Shown: one piece after another, positions 1-7,108 of the stretch | Numbering within the stretch: the stretch's first letter is position 1 | How the letters are laid out: each line of letters begins with the position of its first letter | Source of the DNA: Syntrophorhabdus sp. | Lineage (GTDB): Bacteria; Desulfobacterota; Syntrophorhabdia; Syntrophorhabdales; Syntrophorhabdaceae | Direction: 5' to 3' | Length of the DNA stretch: 33,678 nucleotides | Assembly: GCA_012719415.1 (NCBI GenBank) | Contig: JAAYAK010000068.1 | Location: forward strand, 1-33,678 | Translations under genes and position numbers: made by a program | The notes under the pieces: model-generated | The model's input: only the letters and a program-made list of their open reading frames with translations | Database searches by the model: none | What the model was told of the DNA's origin: nothing

Positions 1-785
1 AGGGACTTCTGGATGAATGGGTTTTAGACACCACTATAGAGCGCCAGTGTAGGAAATGGAAAATAAACCTCAAGCATCTTCCACAAATTGAATTTAAACT
101 GATGCGGGATTTTCAGAGAAAATATCCCGATACTGCACCTAAACCTGAACCGAAAGAGGATTATCTCTGGTGGCTTGCCCTGATGCAACACCACGGTGCG
201 CCGACAAGATTGCTGGATTGGACTTATTCCCCCTATGTAGCTTCATATTTTGCTTTCGAATATGCATTGCTTCAAGGGAATAATAACTCTAAGGCCGCAA
301 TATGTGCGGTAAATCGGAAAGGATGGTTTGATATAGAATCTAAATCAATAGTAGAAAAGATACTTGAAGATGAAAATTGTGAAGACAAAGATTTCTTCAG
401 AAAATTACAGGCTTCGGAACCGAATACATTCAAACCGTTATTAATGAAAAAAGAACGAAAAAGACCTTTTTTGTGCGTGTTAAACCCGTGGCGCTTAAAC
501 CAAAGACTCGCGATCCAACAGGGGGTGTTTATGATACCCGGGGATATATCAAAACCTTTTATGGAAAATATGAGGGGAATGGATGGCTGGGACAATAAAA
601 ACAATTTAGTTAAATATGTTGTTGAAAGTGATATAAAAGAAATCGAAAAGGTATTGAGTGAACTTTATGCTATGAATATGTCACGAAACACCCTTTTTCC
701 GGGGCTTGATGGATATGCAGCATCTCTTAATATGAGGATAAAGTTTTTTAAGGATTTATGGGTACCTGAAGATAGCGGAGCATAA
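1..785 (+). CDS. FRG-domain protein, 5'-truncated by window edge
   Basis: The reading frame is open from the first bases of the window, so the real start lies upstream; the first in-frame ATG is at 102 and the stop is at 783-785. The hallmark of the FRG domain is the stretch QHHGAPTRLLDWT (about residues 29-41 counted from the ATG at 102), followed by an aromatic-rich helix (SPYVASYFAFEYA). FRG domains have no established biochemical activity and are often seen in accessory or phage-related regions; no role can be assigned here. The gene is visibly AT-richer than everything to its right and uses A/T-ending codons freely, unlike the GC-rich hydrogenase genes, which suggests separate acquisition. 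The FRG assignment is confident; the function is unknown. Confidence 0.8.
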   Translation, partial: GLLDEWVLDTTIERQCRKWKINLKHLPQIEFKLMRDFQRKYPDTAPKPEPKEDYLWWLALMQHHGAPTRLLDWTYSPYVASYFAFEYALLQGNNNSKAAICAVNRKGWFDIESKSIVEKILEDENCEDKDFFRKLQASEPNTFKPLLMKKERKRPFLCVLNPWRLNQRLAIQQGVFMIPGDISKPFMENMRGMDGWDNKNNLVKYVVESDIKEIEKVLSELYAMNMSRNTLFPGLDGYAASLNMRIKFFKDLWVPEDSGA

Positions 786-1122
786 TATTTCTCTGCGCAA
801 TACACAACTCTCTGTTTTGCTTCGTATACTCGACTTGTAGGTGTACTTCCAACCCTCACTCCCCGCTCCTTTCTTACGCTGCTACCCTAAGATGAATTAA
901 GATGACTTGATCAGGATGGAGACCCCTAGCGGGCAGGGTCTTGAGTCTTAAGGAAACCACAGCACCCCGCGCGGCCTCCGCACCAACCTTACACCAAAAC
1001 GAACAAAGCCCCCAACCTGCACCGTCTTTTCGCTTCTAACCCGCAACCCGCAACGCGTAACTCGCAACCGCCTTTCTCCTGAAACTTGAAACTCGCAACG
1101 GTCTTTATGTTACACTTCCATC
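786..1122. other. intergenic gap with degenerate short repeats
   Basis: No credible gene was seen in these roughly 340 bases. The left part stays AT-rich like the FRG gene, and composition shifts towards GC at about 940. A weak 6-bp stem (920-925 with 936-941) is present. At about 1036-1098 there is a run of imperfect short units built on CGCAAC/GAAAC, recorded separately. No convincing promoter or ribosome binding site for the following gene was found. Confidence 0.5.
1036..1098. repeat. degenerate short-period tandem repeat
   Basis: Imperfect 7-9 base units of the type CCGCAAC, GCGTAAC, TCGCAAC, TTGAAAC follow each other just upstream of the TatD-like gene. The same style of unit, ending in AAC or GAAC, recurs in other gaps of this window (5421-5460, 7069-7105, 16816-16904). 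This looks like a genome-wide class of intergenic repeats rather than a coding sequence. Confidence 0.5.
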
Positions 1123-1923
1123 ATGACCCATCCCCCTGACAGGACCATTCTCATCGACACCCATTGCCACCTCAACGATCCGTCCTTTGCAGACTCGCTC
1201 GACGACGTCCTTGACCGCGCCCGGCGCGCGGGTGTCGTGCGGTTCATCATCCCCGCCTACGACCGTGTTTCTTTGCCCCGGACGCTTGAGCTTGCGCGGC
1301 TTTACCCGGGGGTTGTCTTTCCGGCCTTTGGCGTCCATCCGTGGTACCTGGAGGACGGGGCTTTGGATGAGCTGGGGGGTTATCTGGATGCGGAGGAGAC
1401 CGTGGCGGTCGGCGAGATCGGGCTTGATCTCGCGCCGGGGATGGCGCCGGTGGAGGTGCAGGAGCGGGCCTTTGTCGCGCAGCTCGATATGGCGGCCGGT
1501 AGGGGGCTGCCGGTGCTTGTTCACTGCAGGAAGGCACATGAGAGGATGCTGGACATCCTGAGAGATTACAGGGGGAGGGTGACGGTGGTGCTGCATTCCT
1601 TTTCGGGGAGCGCGGAGGTGATGGAGAGGTTTCTGGAGATCGGGTGTTACGTCTCCTTTTCCGGTTCCGTGACTCGGGAGAGGGCGAAGAAGTACCATCG
1701 CTGCGCACGGCTCGTGCCGGCGGAGCGGTTTCTCCTCGAGACCGACGCCCCTTCCATCGCGACGCAGACGACGGTGGCCTCCCTGGTTGAGCCTTTGCAC
1801 ACCCGTGAGGTTGCCGTGAAGGTAGCCGAGCTGAGGGGTGTCTCCCTGGAAGAGGTGTGCCGTATATCCACGGAAAGCGCGTGCAGGCTCTTCGGGTTGG
1901 AAAGGATGGAAAGAGAAAGATGA
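1123..1923 (+). CDS. TatD-family metal-dependent hydrolase
   Basis: A 266-residue protein of the TatD/YcfH family of amidohydrolase-fold, metal-dependent nucleases or hydrolases, presumably cytoplasmic. Visible family motifs in order: the N-terminal metal-binding HxH in DTHCHL (about residues 12-17), GEIGLD (about 97-102) carrying the conserved Glu, VHCRKAHE (His ligand, about 132), LHSFSGS, and LLETDAP with the catalytic Asp. Length is normal for the family. The last bases overlap the next start codon (ATGA at 1920-1923), so it is translationally coupled to the ThiF/TcdA-type gene. The substrate is not known for most members, and the upstream sequence shows no good ribosome binding site. Confidence 0.87.
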   Translation: MTHPPDRTILIDTHCHLNDPSFADSLDDVLDRARRAGVVRFIIPAYDRVSLPRTLELARLYPGVVFPAFGVHPWYLEDGALDELGGYLDAEETVAVGEIGLDLAPGMAPVEVQERAFVAQLDMAAGRGLPVLVHCRKAHERMLDILRDYRGRVTVVLHSFSGSAEVMERFLEIGCYVSFSGSVTRERAKKYHRCARLVPAERFLLETDAPSIATQTTVASLVEPLHTREVAVKVAELRGVSLEEVCRISTESACRLFGLERMERER

Positions 1924-2702
1924 CGTCGCCGGAGGAGTATTTTTCCCGGAGCATCATGCTCTACGGGCGGGAAGGTTTCGAGGTGCTCGGGAAGAGCACC
2001 GTTGCGGTTGTGGGGCTGGGAGGCGTCGGCTCCTGGGCTGCCGAGGCCCTGTGCCGGGCGGGTGTTGGGGGGTTGCGACTCATCGATTGCGATACCGTCA
2101 AGGCAACGGACGTGAACCGGCAGCTCATCGCCTTAAGGACGAACGAGGGTGTCCGGAAGGTGGACGCGGCGGAAGAGCGCCTCCGGCAGGTGAACCCCGA
2201 AGCGCGCCTCGATCCCCGCCATGCCTTCTTCCATCACGACACCGCCGACGAACTCCTCGGAGGGGACATCGACTTCGTGATAGATGCCATCGACAGCATG
2301 AACCCGAAGGCGGAGCTCATCAGCCAGTGTATCGGGCGCTCGTTACCGATCGTCTCCGCGCTGGGGGCCGCCAGCAGGACGGACCCCATGAAGGTGCGCC
2401 TGGGGCTGCTCACCGAAACCGAGGTGTGCCCCCTTGCCCGGACGCTGAGGCGCTACCTGAGAAACCGGAATGTCACGACGGATATCCCCGTCGTCTATTC
2501 GACGGAGAGGCCCATCCGTCCCCATCCGGACGGTCCGGCCGCGTCCCGCGAGACGACGGGTGCCCACGTAAGGGGAAGGGCGCGCGAATCCCTGCCCAGC
2601 CTGCCGACCCTCCCGGCCATCTTCGGCCTCGTCGCGGCGAACCATGTCATTATGGAACTGGTAAAAGAGGTCGCAGGTCACACGTCGCAGGTCACAGGTT
2701 GA
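1920..2702 (+). CDS. tcdA: tRNA threonylcarbamoyladenosine dehydratase (TcdA, ThiF/E1-like)
   Basis: A ThiF/E1-like adenylating enzyme of about 260 residues. The start was set at the ATG overlapping the TatD-like stop (ATGA). Motifs: nucleotide-binding VVGLGGVGSWAAEAL (about residues 30-44), then LIDCDTVKATDVNRQ, the E1 signature holding the ATP-binding Asp and the NRQ arginine, then FVIDAIDSMNPKAEL and GAASRTDP. This combination is typical of TcdA (CsdL), which cyclises N6-threonylcarbamoyladenosine in tRNA to ct6A using ATP. The C-terminal ten residues ([10 protein letters not shown]) are encoded by an intergenic-type repeat arm and are identical to residues at the C-terminus of the convergent kinase, so the native end has probably been replaced or extended. 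Other E1-like sulfur-transfer roles cannot be excluded. Confidence 0.82.
   Translation: MTSPEEYFSRSIMLYGREGFEVLGKSTVAVVGLGGVGSWAAEALCRAGVGGLRLIDCDTVKATDVNRQLIALRTNEGVRKVDAAEERLRQVNPEARLDPRHAFFHHDTADELLGGDIDFVIDAIDSMNPKAELISQCIGRSLPIVSALGAASRTDPMKVRLGLLTETEVCPLARTLRRYLRNRNVTTDIPVVYSTERPIRPHPDGPAASRETTGAHVRGRARESLPSLPTLPAIFGLVAANHVIMELVKEVAGHTSQVTG
2670..2698 (+). repeat. left arm of 29-bp inverted repeat ending tcdA
   Basis: The arm consists of two consecutive 14-base units (GTCGCAGGTCACAC, then GTCGCAGGTCACAG) plus a G. It is read in frame as the last residues of the TcdA-like protein, followed at once by TGA. Its reverse complement occurs at 2775-2803 with a single mismatch, and the two arms bracket the ends of two convergent genes. 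Confidence 0.8.
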
Positions 2703-2764
2703 AGACAGTTCCAGGTCGCAAGTCTAAAGGTAAGAAATTTCGCCGGGAGTCCCGTTTTCCTCTT

Positions 2765-4660
2765 TTAGTCTTTGCCTGTGACCTGTGACGTGTGACCTGC
2801 GACAGTTTTTTCTTCGTCCAATTTCCTTCGGATCTCGGTGAGGAGTGTGTCGGTTTCGATGGGTTTGAATATGCAGGGGGTGATGGAATCACCGAACCCC
2901 TGTTTGTCCAGGCTGTCCGTGGAGTATCCCGTCATGAAGATCGTCTTCACCATGGGATTGATCTCGAGTATGGCGTCATAGACGTCCTTTCCGCTCTTCT
3001 TCGGCATCATCACGTCGAGGAGGACGAGTGCCACCTTGTCCTTGTAACGATTGAAGGCGTCTATCCCCTCTTCGCCGTCCTTTGCCTCGACGACGGTGTA
3101 CCCGTTGGATTCGAGGACCTCTCTGACGAAGTTCCTGATGTCCGTCTCGTCCTCGCAGACGAGGATCGTTTCCGTGCCCCTGAGATGCTCCGCCAGCCGT
3201 ATTGCCTTCCGTGTGTCGACGGGGATATCCACGAGGGGCAGGTAGATGTTGAAGGTCGTGCCTGAGCCGATGTTCGTCTGGACCGAGATGAACCCCTTTT
3301 GCTGTTTCACGATCCCGTAAATGGTGGCAAGGCCGAGACCGCTTGCCTTCCCCGGTTCCTTGGTCGTGAAGAAGGGGTCGAAGATCTTGTCGATCATCGA
3401 CTCGTCCATGCCTTCCCCGGTGTCCTCGAAGGAAAGGAGCGCATAGCGGCCGTCCTTTCTTTCGCCGTTCTCCCCGGCGGCAGACGTGTCGGGATTCTCC
3501 ACCGTCTCCGTCCGTATCGTCACTTTACCCCCTTTGGGCATGGCATCGCGGGCGTTCGTCGCGAGGTTGATGAGCACCTGTATTATCTGATTGCTGTCGG
3601 CAAGGACCACGGGGCTTGTCTTCGAAAAGATGACGGAGAACTCGATGTGCTCTCCTATGATGCGGCGAAGCATCTTTTCCGCGCCCTTGATGACGTCGTG
3701 AAGGTCCGTCGGGCGGGGGTCGTTCACCTGCTTCCTGCTGAAGGCGAGAAGCCCCTTCACCAGATTTGCCGCGCGATTGGAGCAGGCCAGGATGTTCCGG
3801 GCATACCTGTTCAAGGCGGGATCGTTGTCGGTCTTTATCCTGAGCAGGTTTCCGTACCCACTGATGGCGGTGAGGATGTTGTTGAAATCGTGGGCGATCC
3901 CTCCTGCAAGCTGCCCGATGGCCTCCATCTTCTGGGCCTGGAGGAATTGCTGTTCCATCTTTTTGCTCTCCGTTATGTCCGAGAAGATGCAGAGGATGCC
4001 GGGCGTGCCTTTCCAGGTGATGCCGACCCAGCAGTTATATACCCATTTTGTTTCGCCGTTCTTGCAGGTTATCCTGACGGGAAGTCTGAGGCTCCCGATC
4101 TCGGACCTCATGATCCTGCGATGGGCTTCCTTTATCGTATCGCTGTCCTGGGAACCCGTGATCTCCGAAAGGGCGCGGGGGGTGATCTCATGAGGAGAGA
4201 ACCCGGTGATCTGTGAGGCCCTCTCATTCATGAAAGTTGCCTTTCCGGCAACGATGACCATGACGCCTTCCAGGGTGTTCTCAAGAAGGAGACGGTAGCG
4301 CTCGTTAAGCGTCTTCAACTGTTTCCTGCGCCGCCTCGCGTACCTGATGAGTATCCAGGTCCACAGAAGGAGGAAGAGAACGAGGCCTGCAGCGATGCGC
4401 AGGGCCGATACGATGTGCCGGGCATCTCCTTCGTCAGGGGCGTTTCCTCCCAGGATGGCGCACCATTTCTCACAGAACTCGAAGAATCCCCCCGGAGCCG
4501 TCAGGAGAAACTGTCCCGCGGAAGGGCTCAGGGACGACAAAAAGGTGGTCCATTCATCTGTGAGTGGTGACGCCCCGCCGGGAACGGGAAACAGGGCGGT
4601 GAGAACGGCCGATACCATGATCACGGCGGCAAGACATCTATATAGAGTACGACAGCGCAT
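2765..4660 (-). CDS. membrane hybrid histidine kinase (PAS-HisKA-HATPase-REC)
   Basis: About 631 residues from the ATG at 4660; an in-frame TTG at 4705 would add 15 residues but looks less likely. Order: N-terminal hydrophobic segment (about 9-25), a short extracytoplasmic stretch, a second membrane segment (about 88-106), a PAS domain (about 120-235), and the HisKA motif GGIAHDFNN with the phospho-accepting His near 257. An HATPase with N-box NLATNARDA and G-boxes DTGEGMD and GLGLAT comes next, followed by a C-terminal receiver with acidic pair EDE, phospho-acceptor in LLDVMMP (Asp near 549) and a conserved Lys in FKP. The attached receiver suggests autophosphorylation with intramolecular transfer; no DNA-binding partner is adjacent. 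The signal is unknown. Its last residues come from a repeat arm shared with tcdA. Confidence 0.88.
   Translation of the reverse strand: MRCRTLYRCLAAVIMVSAVLTALFPVPGGASPLTDEWTTFLSSLSPSAGQFLLTAPGGFFEFCEKWCAILGGNAPDEGDARHIVSALRIAAGLVLFLLLWTWILIRYARRRRKQLKTLNERYRLLLENTLEGVMVIVAGKATFMNERASQITGFSPHEITPRALSEITGSQDSDTIKEAHRRIMRSEIGSLRLPVRITCKNGETKWVYNCWVGITWKGTPGILCIFSDITESKKMEQQFLQAQKMEAIGQLAGGIAHDFNNILTAISGYGNLLRIKTDNDPALNRYARNILACSNRAANLVKGLLAFSRKQVNDPRPTDLHDVIKGAEKMLRRIIGEHIEFSVIFSKTSPVVLADSNQIIQVLINLATNARDAMPKGGKVTIRTETVENPDTSAAGENGERKDGRYALLSFEDTGEGMDESMIDKIFDPFFTTKEPGKASGLGLATIYGIVKQQKGFISVQTNIGSGTTFNIYLPLVDIPVDTRKAIRLAEHLRGTETILVCEDETDIRNFVREVLESNGYTVVEAKDGEEGIDAFNRYKDKVALVLLDVMMPKKSGKDVYDAILEINPMVKTIFMTGYSTDSLDKQGFGDSITPCIFKPIETDTLLTEIRRKLDEEKTVAGHTSQVTGKD
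2775..2803 (-). repeat. right arm of 29-bp inverted repeat ending the kinase gene
   Basis: On the minus strand this is the same 29-base unit as at 2670-2698 with one substitution (A for G in the second half). It encodes [10 protein letters not shown] near the kinase C-terminus, followed by Lys-Asp-stop. Together the arms could form a long stem with a 76-base loop and act as a bidirectional terminator, although no T-tract follows. Confidence 0.8.
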
Positions 4661-4761
4661 TTTCCGGTCAGTTATGAAAACCTTTCGATGATGGAAACCC
4701 CTCAACTGCCTGCGCTAAAAAAAGCAACATTGCATGTTATTGTTTGTTTTATTTGTTCTAT

Positions 4762-4789
4762 TCTATACCACGACGGACGGTCATGGCAA
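4762..4789 (-). promoter_or_regulatory. candidate sigma70 promoter for the hybrid kinase
   Basis: On the minus strand TTGCCA (4784-4789) is followed after 16 bases by TATAGA (4762-4767), with TG just before the -10 (TGGTATAGA), an extended -10 arrangement. It lies about 100 bases upstream of the kinase ATG. This is a pattern match only. Confidence 0.4.
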
Positions 4790-4842
4790 CAACAAAAACA
4801 CGGGTCGGAGCGCCCTGTGTATCGGGTTGCGGTGGAGGTGTA

Positions 4843-4871
4843 TTGCAATGTTGTCGAGCGAATGCTATATT
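4843..4871 (+). promoter_or_regulatory. candidate sigma70 promoter for the lipoprotein gene
   Basis: TTGCAA (4843-4848), a 17-base spacer and TATATT (4866-4871) stand about 45 bases before the lipoprotein ATG at 4915, in a locally AT-rich stretch between divergent genes. The match to the consensus is good and the spacing optimal. Confidence 0.5.
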
Positions 4872-4914
4872 CCGTACTTAACGCTTGAATGAGATATCCT
4901 CTCAGGGAGGTACC

Positions 4915-5421
4915 ATGAAGATCATGACCGGCATCGCCAACATCGCTTGCATCTTTGTCGCCGTCTGCATGCTCCTCATCCAGCCGGGGTGTACCGGCGA
5001 GGGAGAGAAATCCCCGGGGCCCCAGGACGCAAAAACTGAGCCGCAGACCCGCCAGGCGAAAGCGGGAGGCTTCACCGTTCCCGAGGAAGGGACGCCGGGC
5101 CAAAGGGTGAGGATGCTCTGGGAAGCGACGGGTCCCGTCATGAAGGCAGACGCACAGACCAACCTTGCCGACAGGGAATACCAGAGCAAGAGAACGCCCC
5201 TTTTCTCCGTCTGGGTTACGCTTCAGGGAAAACTCTCCCTCGCCCCCGAAAAAGACGACAAGGCCCAACAGGTCATCCCCGAGGTCCTCAAGTTCATAGA
5301 CAACCTCTACGGCTTCCCGGGCTTCGCGGAGGAACGCCGCGAGAAGGACCGCGAAACGGCCAGGAAGTTCTTCGACAAGCGATACGGCAAGCTGGAGAAA
5401 GAGATAAAAGCACTGAAATGA
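4915..5421 (+). CDS. putative lipoprotein of unknown function
   Basis: A protein of about 168 residues. The ATG at 4915 was chosen because GGGAGG stands a few bases upstream; an in-frame ATG at 4885 lacks a good site. The N-terminus is a lipoprotein signal peptide: Lys after Met, a hydrophobic stretch (IACIFVAVCMLLI) and a lipobox QPGC with the lipidated Cys near residue 26. The mature part is hydrophilic, proline-rich at first, then has a helical charged C-terminus rich in Arg, Lys and Glu (EERREKDRETARKFFDKRYG). I do not recognise a family. It is most likely membrane-anchored on the periplasmic side. It is flanked by its own putative promoter and by a repeat cluster after the stop. Confidence 0.65.
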   Translation: MKIMTGIANIACIFVAVCMLLIQPGCTGEGEKSPGPQDAKTEPQTRQAKAGGFTVPEEGTPGQRVRMLWEATGPVMKADAQTNLADREYQSKRTPLFSVWVTLQGKLSLAPEKDDKAQQVIPEVLKFIDNLYGFPGFAEERREKDRETARKFFDKRYGKLEKEIKALK

Positions 5422-5460
5422 GCTGCTTGAACCGCTTGAACAGCTTAAGCTGCTTGAACG
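5421..5460. repeat. degenerate short-period repeat (GCTTGAAC-type)
   Basis: Directly after the lipoprotein stop there are consecutive imperfect units GCTGCTTGAAC, CGCTTGAAC, AGCTTAA, GCTGCTTGAAC, including the 12-base palindrome CAGCTTAAGCTG. This is the same repeat style as in other gaps of the window. The remaining bases up to 5573 show no gene. Confidence 0.5.
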
Positions 5461-5573
5461 TTAAAAACAAAAGACTGTAGAGAAGGAGTACGGCCTGACT
5501 CCCGGTTGTGATCCGGGGGGCGAATTGCGTCTGTGTCTTTGTTCTTAGGGGCCACACAGTTTTTTGCGCTCAA

Positions 5574-5607
5574 GCGGTCTTCACCGTACCGTTACGGTGA
5601 AGACCGC
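5574..5607 (-). terminator. 15-bp perfect stem-loop overlapping the I42 gene stop
   Basis: Bases 5574-5588 pair perfectly with 5593-5607 around a 4-base loop (CCGT). The stop codon of the I42-type gene (5581-5583 on the minus strand) lies inside the stem. On the minus strand the stem is followed after about ten bases by an A-run rather than a T-run, so it is not a classical intrinsic terminator; it may protect or end the cytochrome/I42 transcript. Confidence 0.45.
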
Positions 5608-5994
5608 CGTTCTTGCCGGTTCGGCGTTCTTTTCCCAGGGGCGGAGATAGTGAAAGGTCAACTGTTCCGTTCCCGGTGCCGTGGCCGTGAAGGTCATGTG
5701 TTCCCTTCCGCCGGCCCCGGCGAGGTCCGTTCGGGCCGGCACGAACCTGCTGCCCGTGAAGGCAACGACACCGTTTCCGGCTTTGTCCTGTCTCCGCCAG
5801 CTATAACCCGTTGTGGGATTCGAGTCGAGAACGATGGAGAATGTCTCGCCCACCGCGGCCTGTATCGTCCGCAAAGGATCGGTGAATTCCCTGGTTTTTT
5901 CCGGAAGCACACCCGCCGTTCTCTGATCCCCCGCGCATGCCGAGATGCACAGGACCGCCAGAAGGGCGGGCATCAGCAGGAACATTCTGGTCAC
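5581..5994 (-). CDS. chagasin-type (I42) protease inhibitor lipoprotein
   Basis: A 137-residue protein starting at GTG (5994), preceded by GGGAG at proper spacing; an ATG at 5985 is the alternative. A short hydrophobic signal with lipobox ISAC (Cys near 20) predicts a lipoprotein. The mature part has the three loops of the I42/chagasin fold: NPTTGYSW (about residues 59-66), a Gly-rich GAGG with F downstream, and RPWE near the C-terminus. Family members inhibit papain-like cysteine proteases, and bacterial copies are usually periplasmic. It follows the multiheme cytochrome gene by 58 bases on the same strand and is probably co-transcribed; a functional link is not obvious. A 15-bp stem overlaps its end. 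Confidence 0.8.
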   Translation of the reverse strand: MTRMFLLMPALLAVLCISACAGDQRTAGVLPEKTREFTDPLRTIQAAVGETFSIVLDSNPTTGYSWRRQDKAGNGVVAFTGSRFVPARTDLAGAGGREHMTFTATAPGTEQLTFHYLRPWEKNAEPARTAVFTVTVR

Positions 5995-6052
5995 AATCTC
6001 TCCCGCAAGTATCTTACGGTGACGTTACCGGCTGACGCTTTCCCACACCTCT

Positions 6053-6802
6053 TCACCGCGCTTTTTTGTCGGTGGCCGCTTTTGTTCCCGCCCCGTTCTC
6101 GCCAAAAGGTATCTTCATATTGAAATTCTTGTGACACTCGAGGCAGTAGGTCTTCGATGCCGCGTGGGCTTTGTGGCAAACGGTACAGTTGATGGTCCCG
6201 AGATGGGACTTATGGGGGTTCCTGTCAGGAAAATCTTTGGGTTCTGTCTTCGCGGCGAGCTTTTCCATGTCGCCATGACAGGCGAGACACCGGTCGTTCT
6301 CGACGGAGTCGCCGGGCTCGGGCAGTTTCTCATGGCAACCGGCACAGGTGACGTTCTTCTTGCCGTGGTGTGCGTCGAGATATTTCGATGAGGCCCAGGA
6401 GGCAAAGACCTTTTTCGTCTGGTCCATGTTTTCCTGCGTGAGTACGCCAATGGGTTTCTTCGCTCCCTTTACACCAAAGGCCTTCCCCGGCTGCCAGGTG
6501 TGGCACACGAGGCAATCAAGTTCGTTGCCCGGCTGCATGTGACCGAGATGAAGCTTTGCCGAGTAGGCTTTGAGTTTCGCCTTGCTCTGGGGGTCGGGGG
6601 CATGGCAGGGTGTGCACGCCCTGAGGTCTTTGCCCGTTACGCGGGGGTGCTTTGCCGAAAGGAGCGAGGAGAAGTCGCTATGGCAGCTCGCACAGGTCTG
6701 CTGTTTGGAAGCGACGGGTTTCGCGGGTCCCGCCTCCGCAAAAGAATGGAATGACAGGAGGAATATGAAGACGATCGCCACACTGAAGAATGTTCTGGTC
6801 AT
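6053..6802 (-). CDS. periplasmic multiheme c-type cytochrome (7 CXXCH)
   Basis: About 249 residues from the ATG at 6802; a longer frame to 7018 exists, but the ATG at 6802 opens a classical Sec signal peptide (MTRTFFSVAIVFIFLLSFHS, cleavage near AEA-G). Seven CXXCH heme-binding motifs follow: CASCH, CTPCH, CLVCH, CAGCH, CLACH, CTVCH, CLECH, with many extra His residues available as distal ligands. This spacing resembles the small multiheme cytochromes of the tetraheme/NrfB-like group. It should shuttle electrons in the periplasm; the partner is unknown because no reductase gene is adjacent. The C-terminal tail is Lys/Ala/Gly-rich. The I42-type inhibitor gene follows on the same strand. Confidence 0.87.
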   Translation of the reverse strand: MTRTFFSVAIVFIFLLSFHSFAEAGPAKPVASKQQTCASCHSDFSSLLSAKHPRVTGKDLRACTPCHAPDPQSKAKLKAYSAKLHLGHMQPGNELDCLVCHTWQPGKAFGVKGAKKPIGVLTQENMDQTKKVFASWASSKYLDAHHGKKNVTCAGCHEKLPEPGDSVENDRCLACHGDMEKLAAKTEPKDFPDRNPHKSHLGTINCTVCHKAHAASKTYCLECHKNFNMKIPFGENGAGTKAATDKKAR

Positions 6803-6955
6803 TTCTCGGCCCTCTTTCTTTCGTTTGGGGAACGGAGTCGACTCCCAACCCCGGATGCACCGTATCTGCCGCGTCGATCCTCTGCTGCTGCAAAGCTGAT
6901 GTGTCAATCCCGGCATCGATCGCCTCTTCCACACCTCAAATACCTGCTTCATATA

Positions 6956-6985
6956 TCTATAACCCCGGTCATACCCGTTGTTCAA
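6956..6985 (-). promoter_or_regulatory. weak candidate promoter for cytochrome gene
   Basis: On the minus strand TTGAAC (6980-6985) and TATAGA (6956-6961) are separated by 18 bases, about 150 bases before the cytochrome ATG. The -10 match is only four of six. This is the best pattern in the gap but remains tentative. Confidence 0.25.
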
Positions 6986-7018
6986 GGACAAATTCCTGAC
7001 ATCCCCGGGGCAGATCAA

Positions 7019-7045
7019 CCCTCCCCATCATAGAGACGGGGAGGG
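7019..7045 (-). terminator. candidate stem-loop terminator after benzoate-CoA ligase
   Basis: CCCTCCCC (7019-7026) and GGGGAGGG (7038-7045) form a perfect 8-bp GC-rich stem with an 11-base loop, about 65 bases past the ligase stop. The tract after it on the minus strand begins TTGATC, a poor U-run, so efficiency is doubtful. Confidence 0.4.
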
Positions 7046-7068
7046 CCTTTCGTATCTTTAAGTATTAA

Positions 7069-7105
7069 GGTTCTTGAACTCTTGAACCCTGGAGCCCTTG
7101 AACCT
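7069..7105. repeat. degenerate short-period repeat (CTTGAAC-type)
   Basis: Units TTCTTGAAC, TCTTGAAC, CCTGGAGC, CCTTGAAC follow one another just after the ligase stop. They are similar in style to the units at 5421-5460. Confidence 0.5.
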
Positions 7106-7108
7106 TCT

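Larger units (their letters stand above)
6803..7108. other. intergenic gap between ligase and cytochrome genes
   Basis: There is no credible coding sequence in about 300 bases. It contains a weak promoter candidate for the cytochrome gene, an 8-bp stem-loop (7019-7026 with 7038-7045) and a GAAC-type short repeat (7069-7105). Open frames here have no ribosome binding site and no recognisable sequence. Confidence 0.5.

Noticed and set aside
785-860. tRNA-like 3' end on the minus strand (frame reads VGSTPTSR, as translated tRNA ends often do)
   Set aside because: The flanking bases do not form acceptor, D, anticodon and T stems, and there is no GTTCGAAT-type T-loop.
4661-4705. Upstream TTG start for the hybrid kinase
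   Set aside because: No ribosome binding site in front of it, and the ATG at 4660 begins directly before the first membrane segment.
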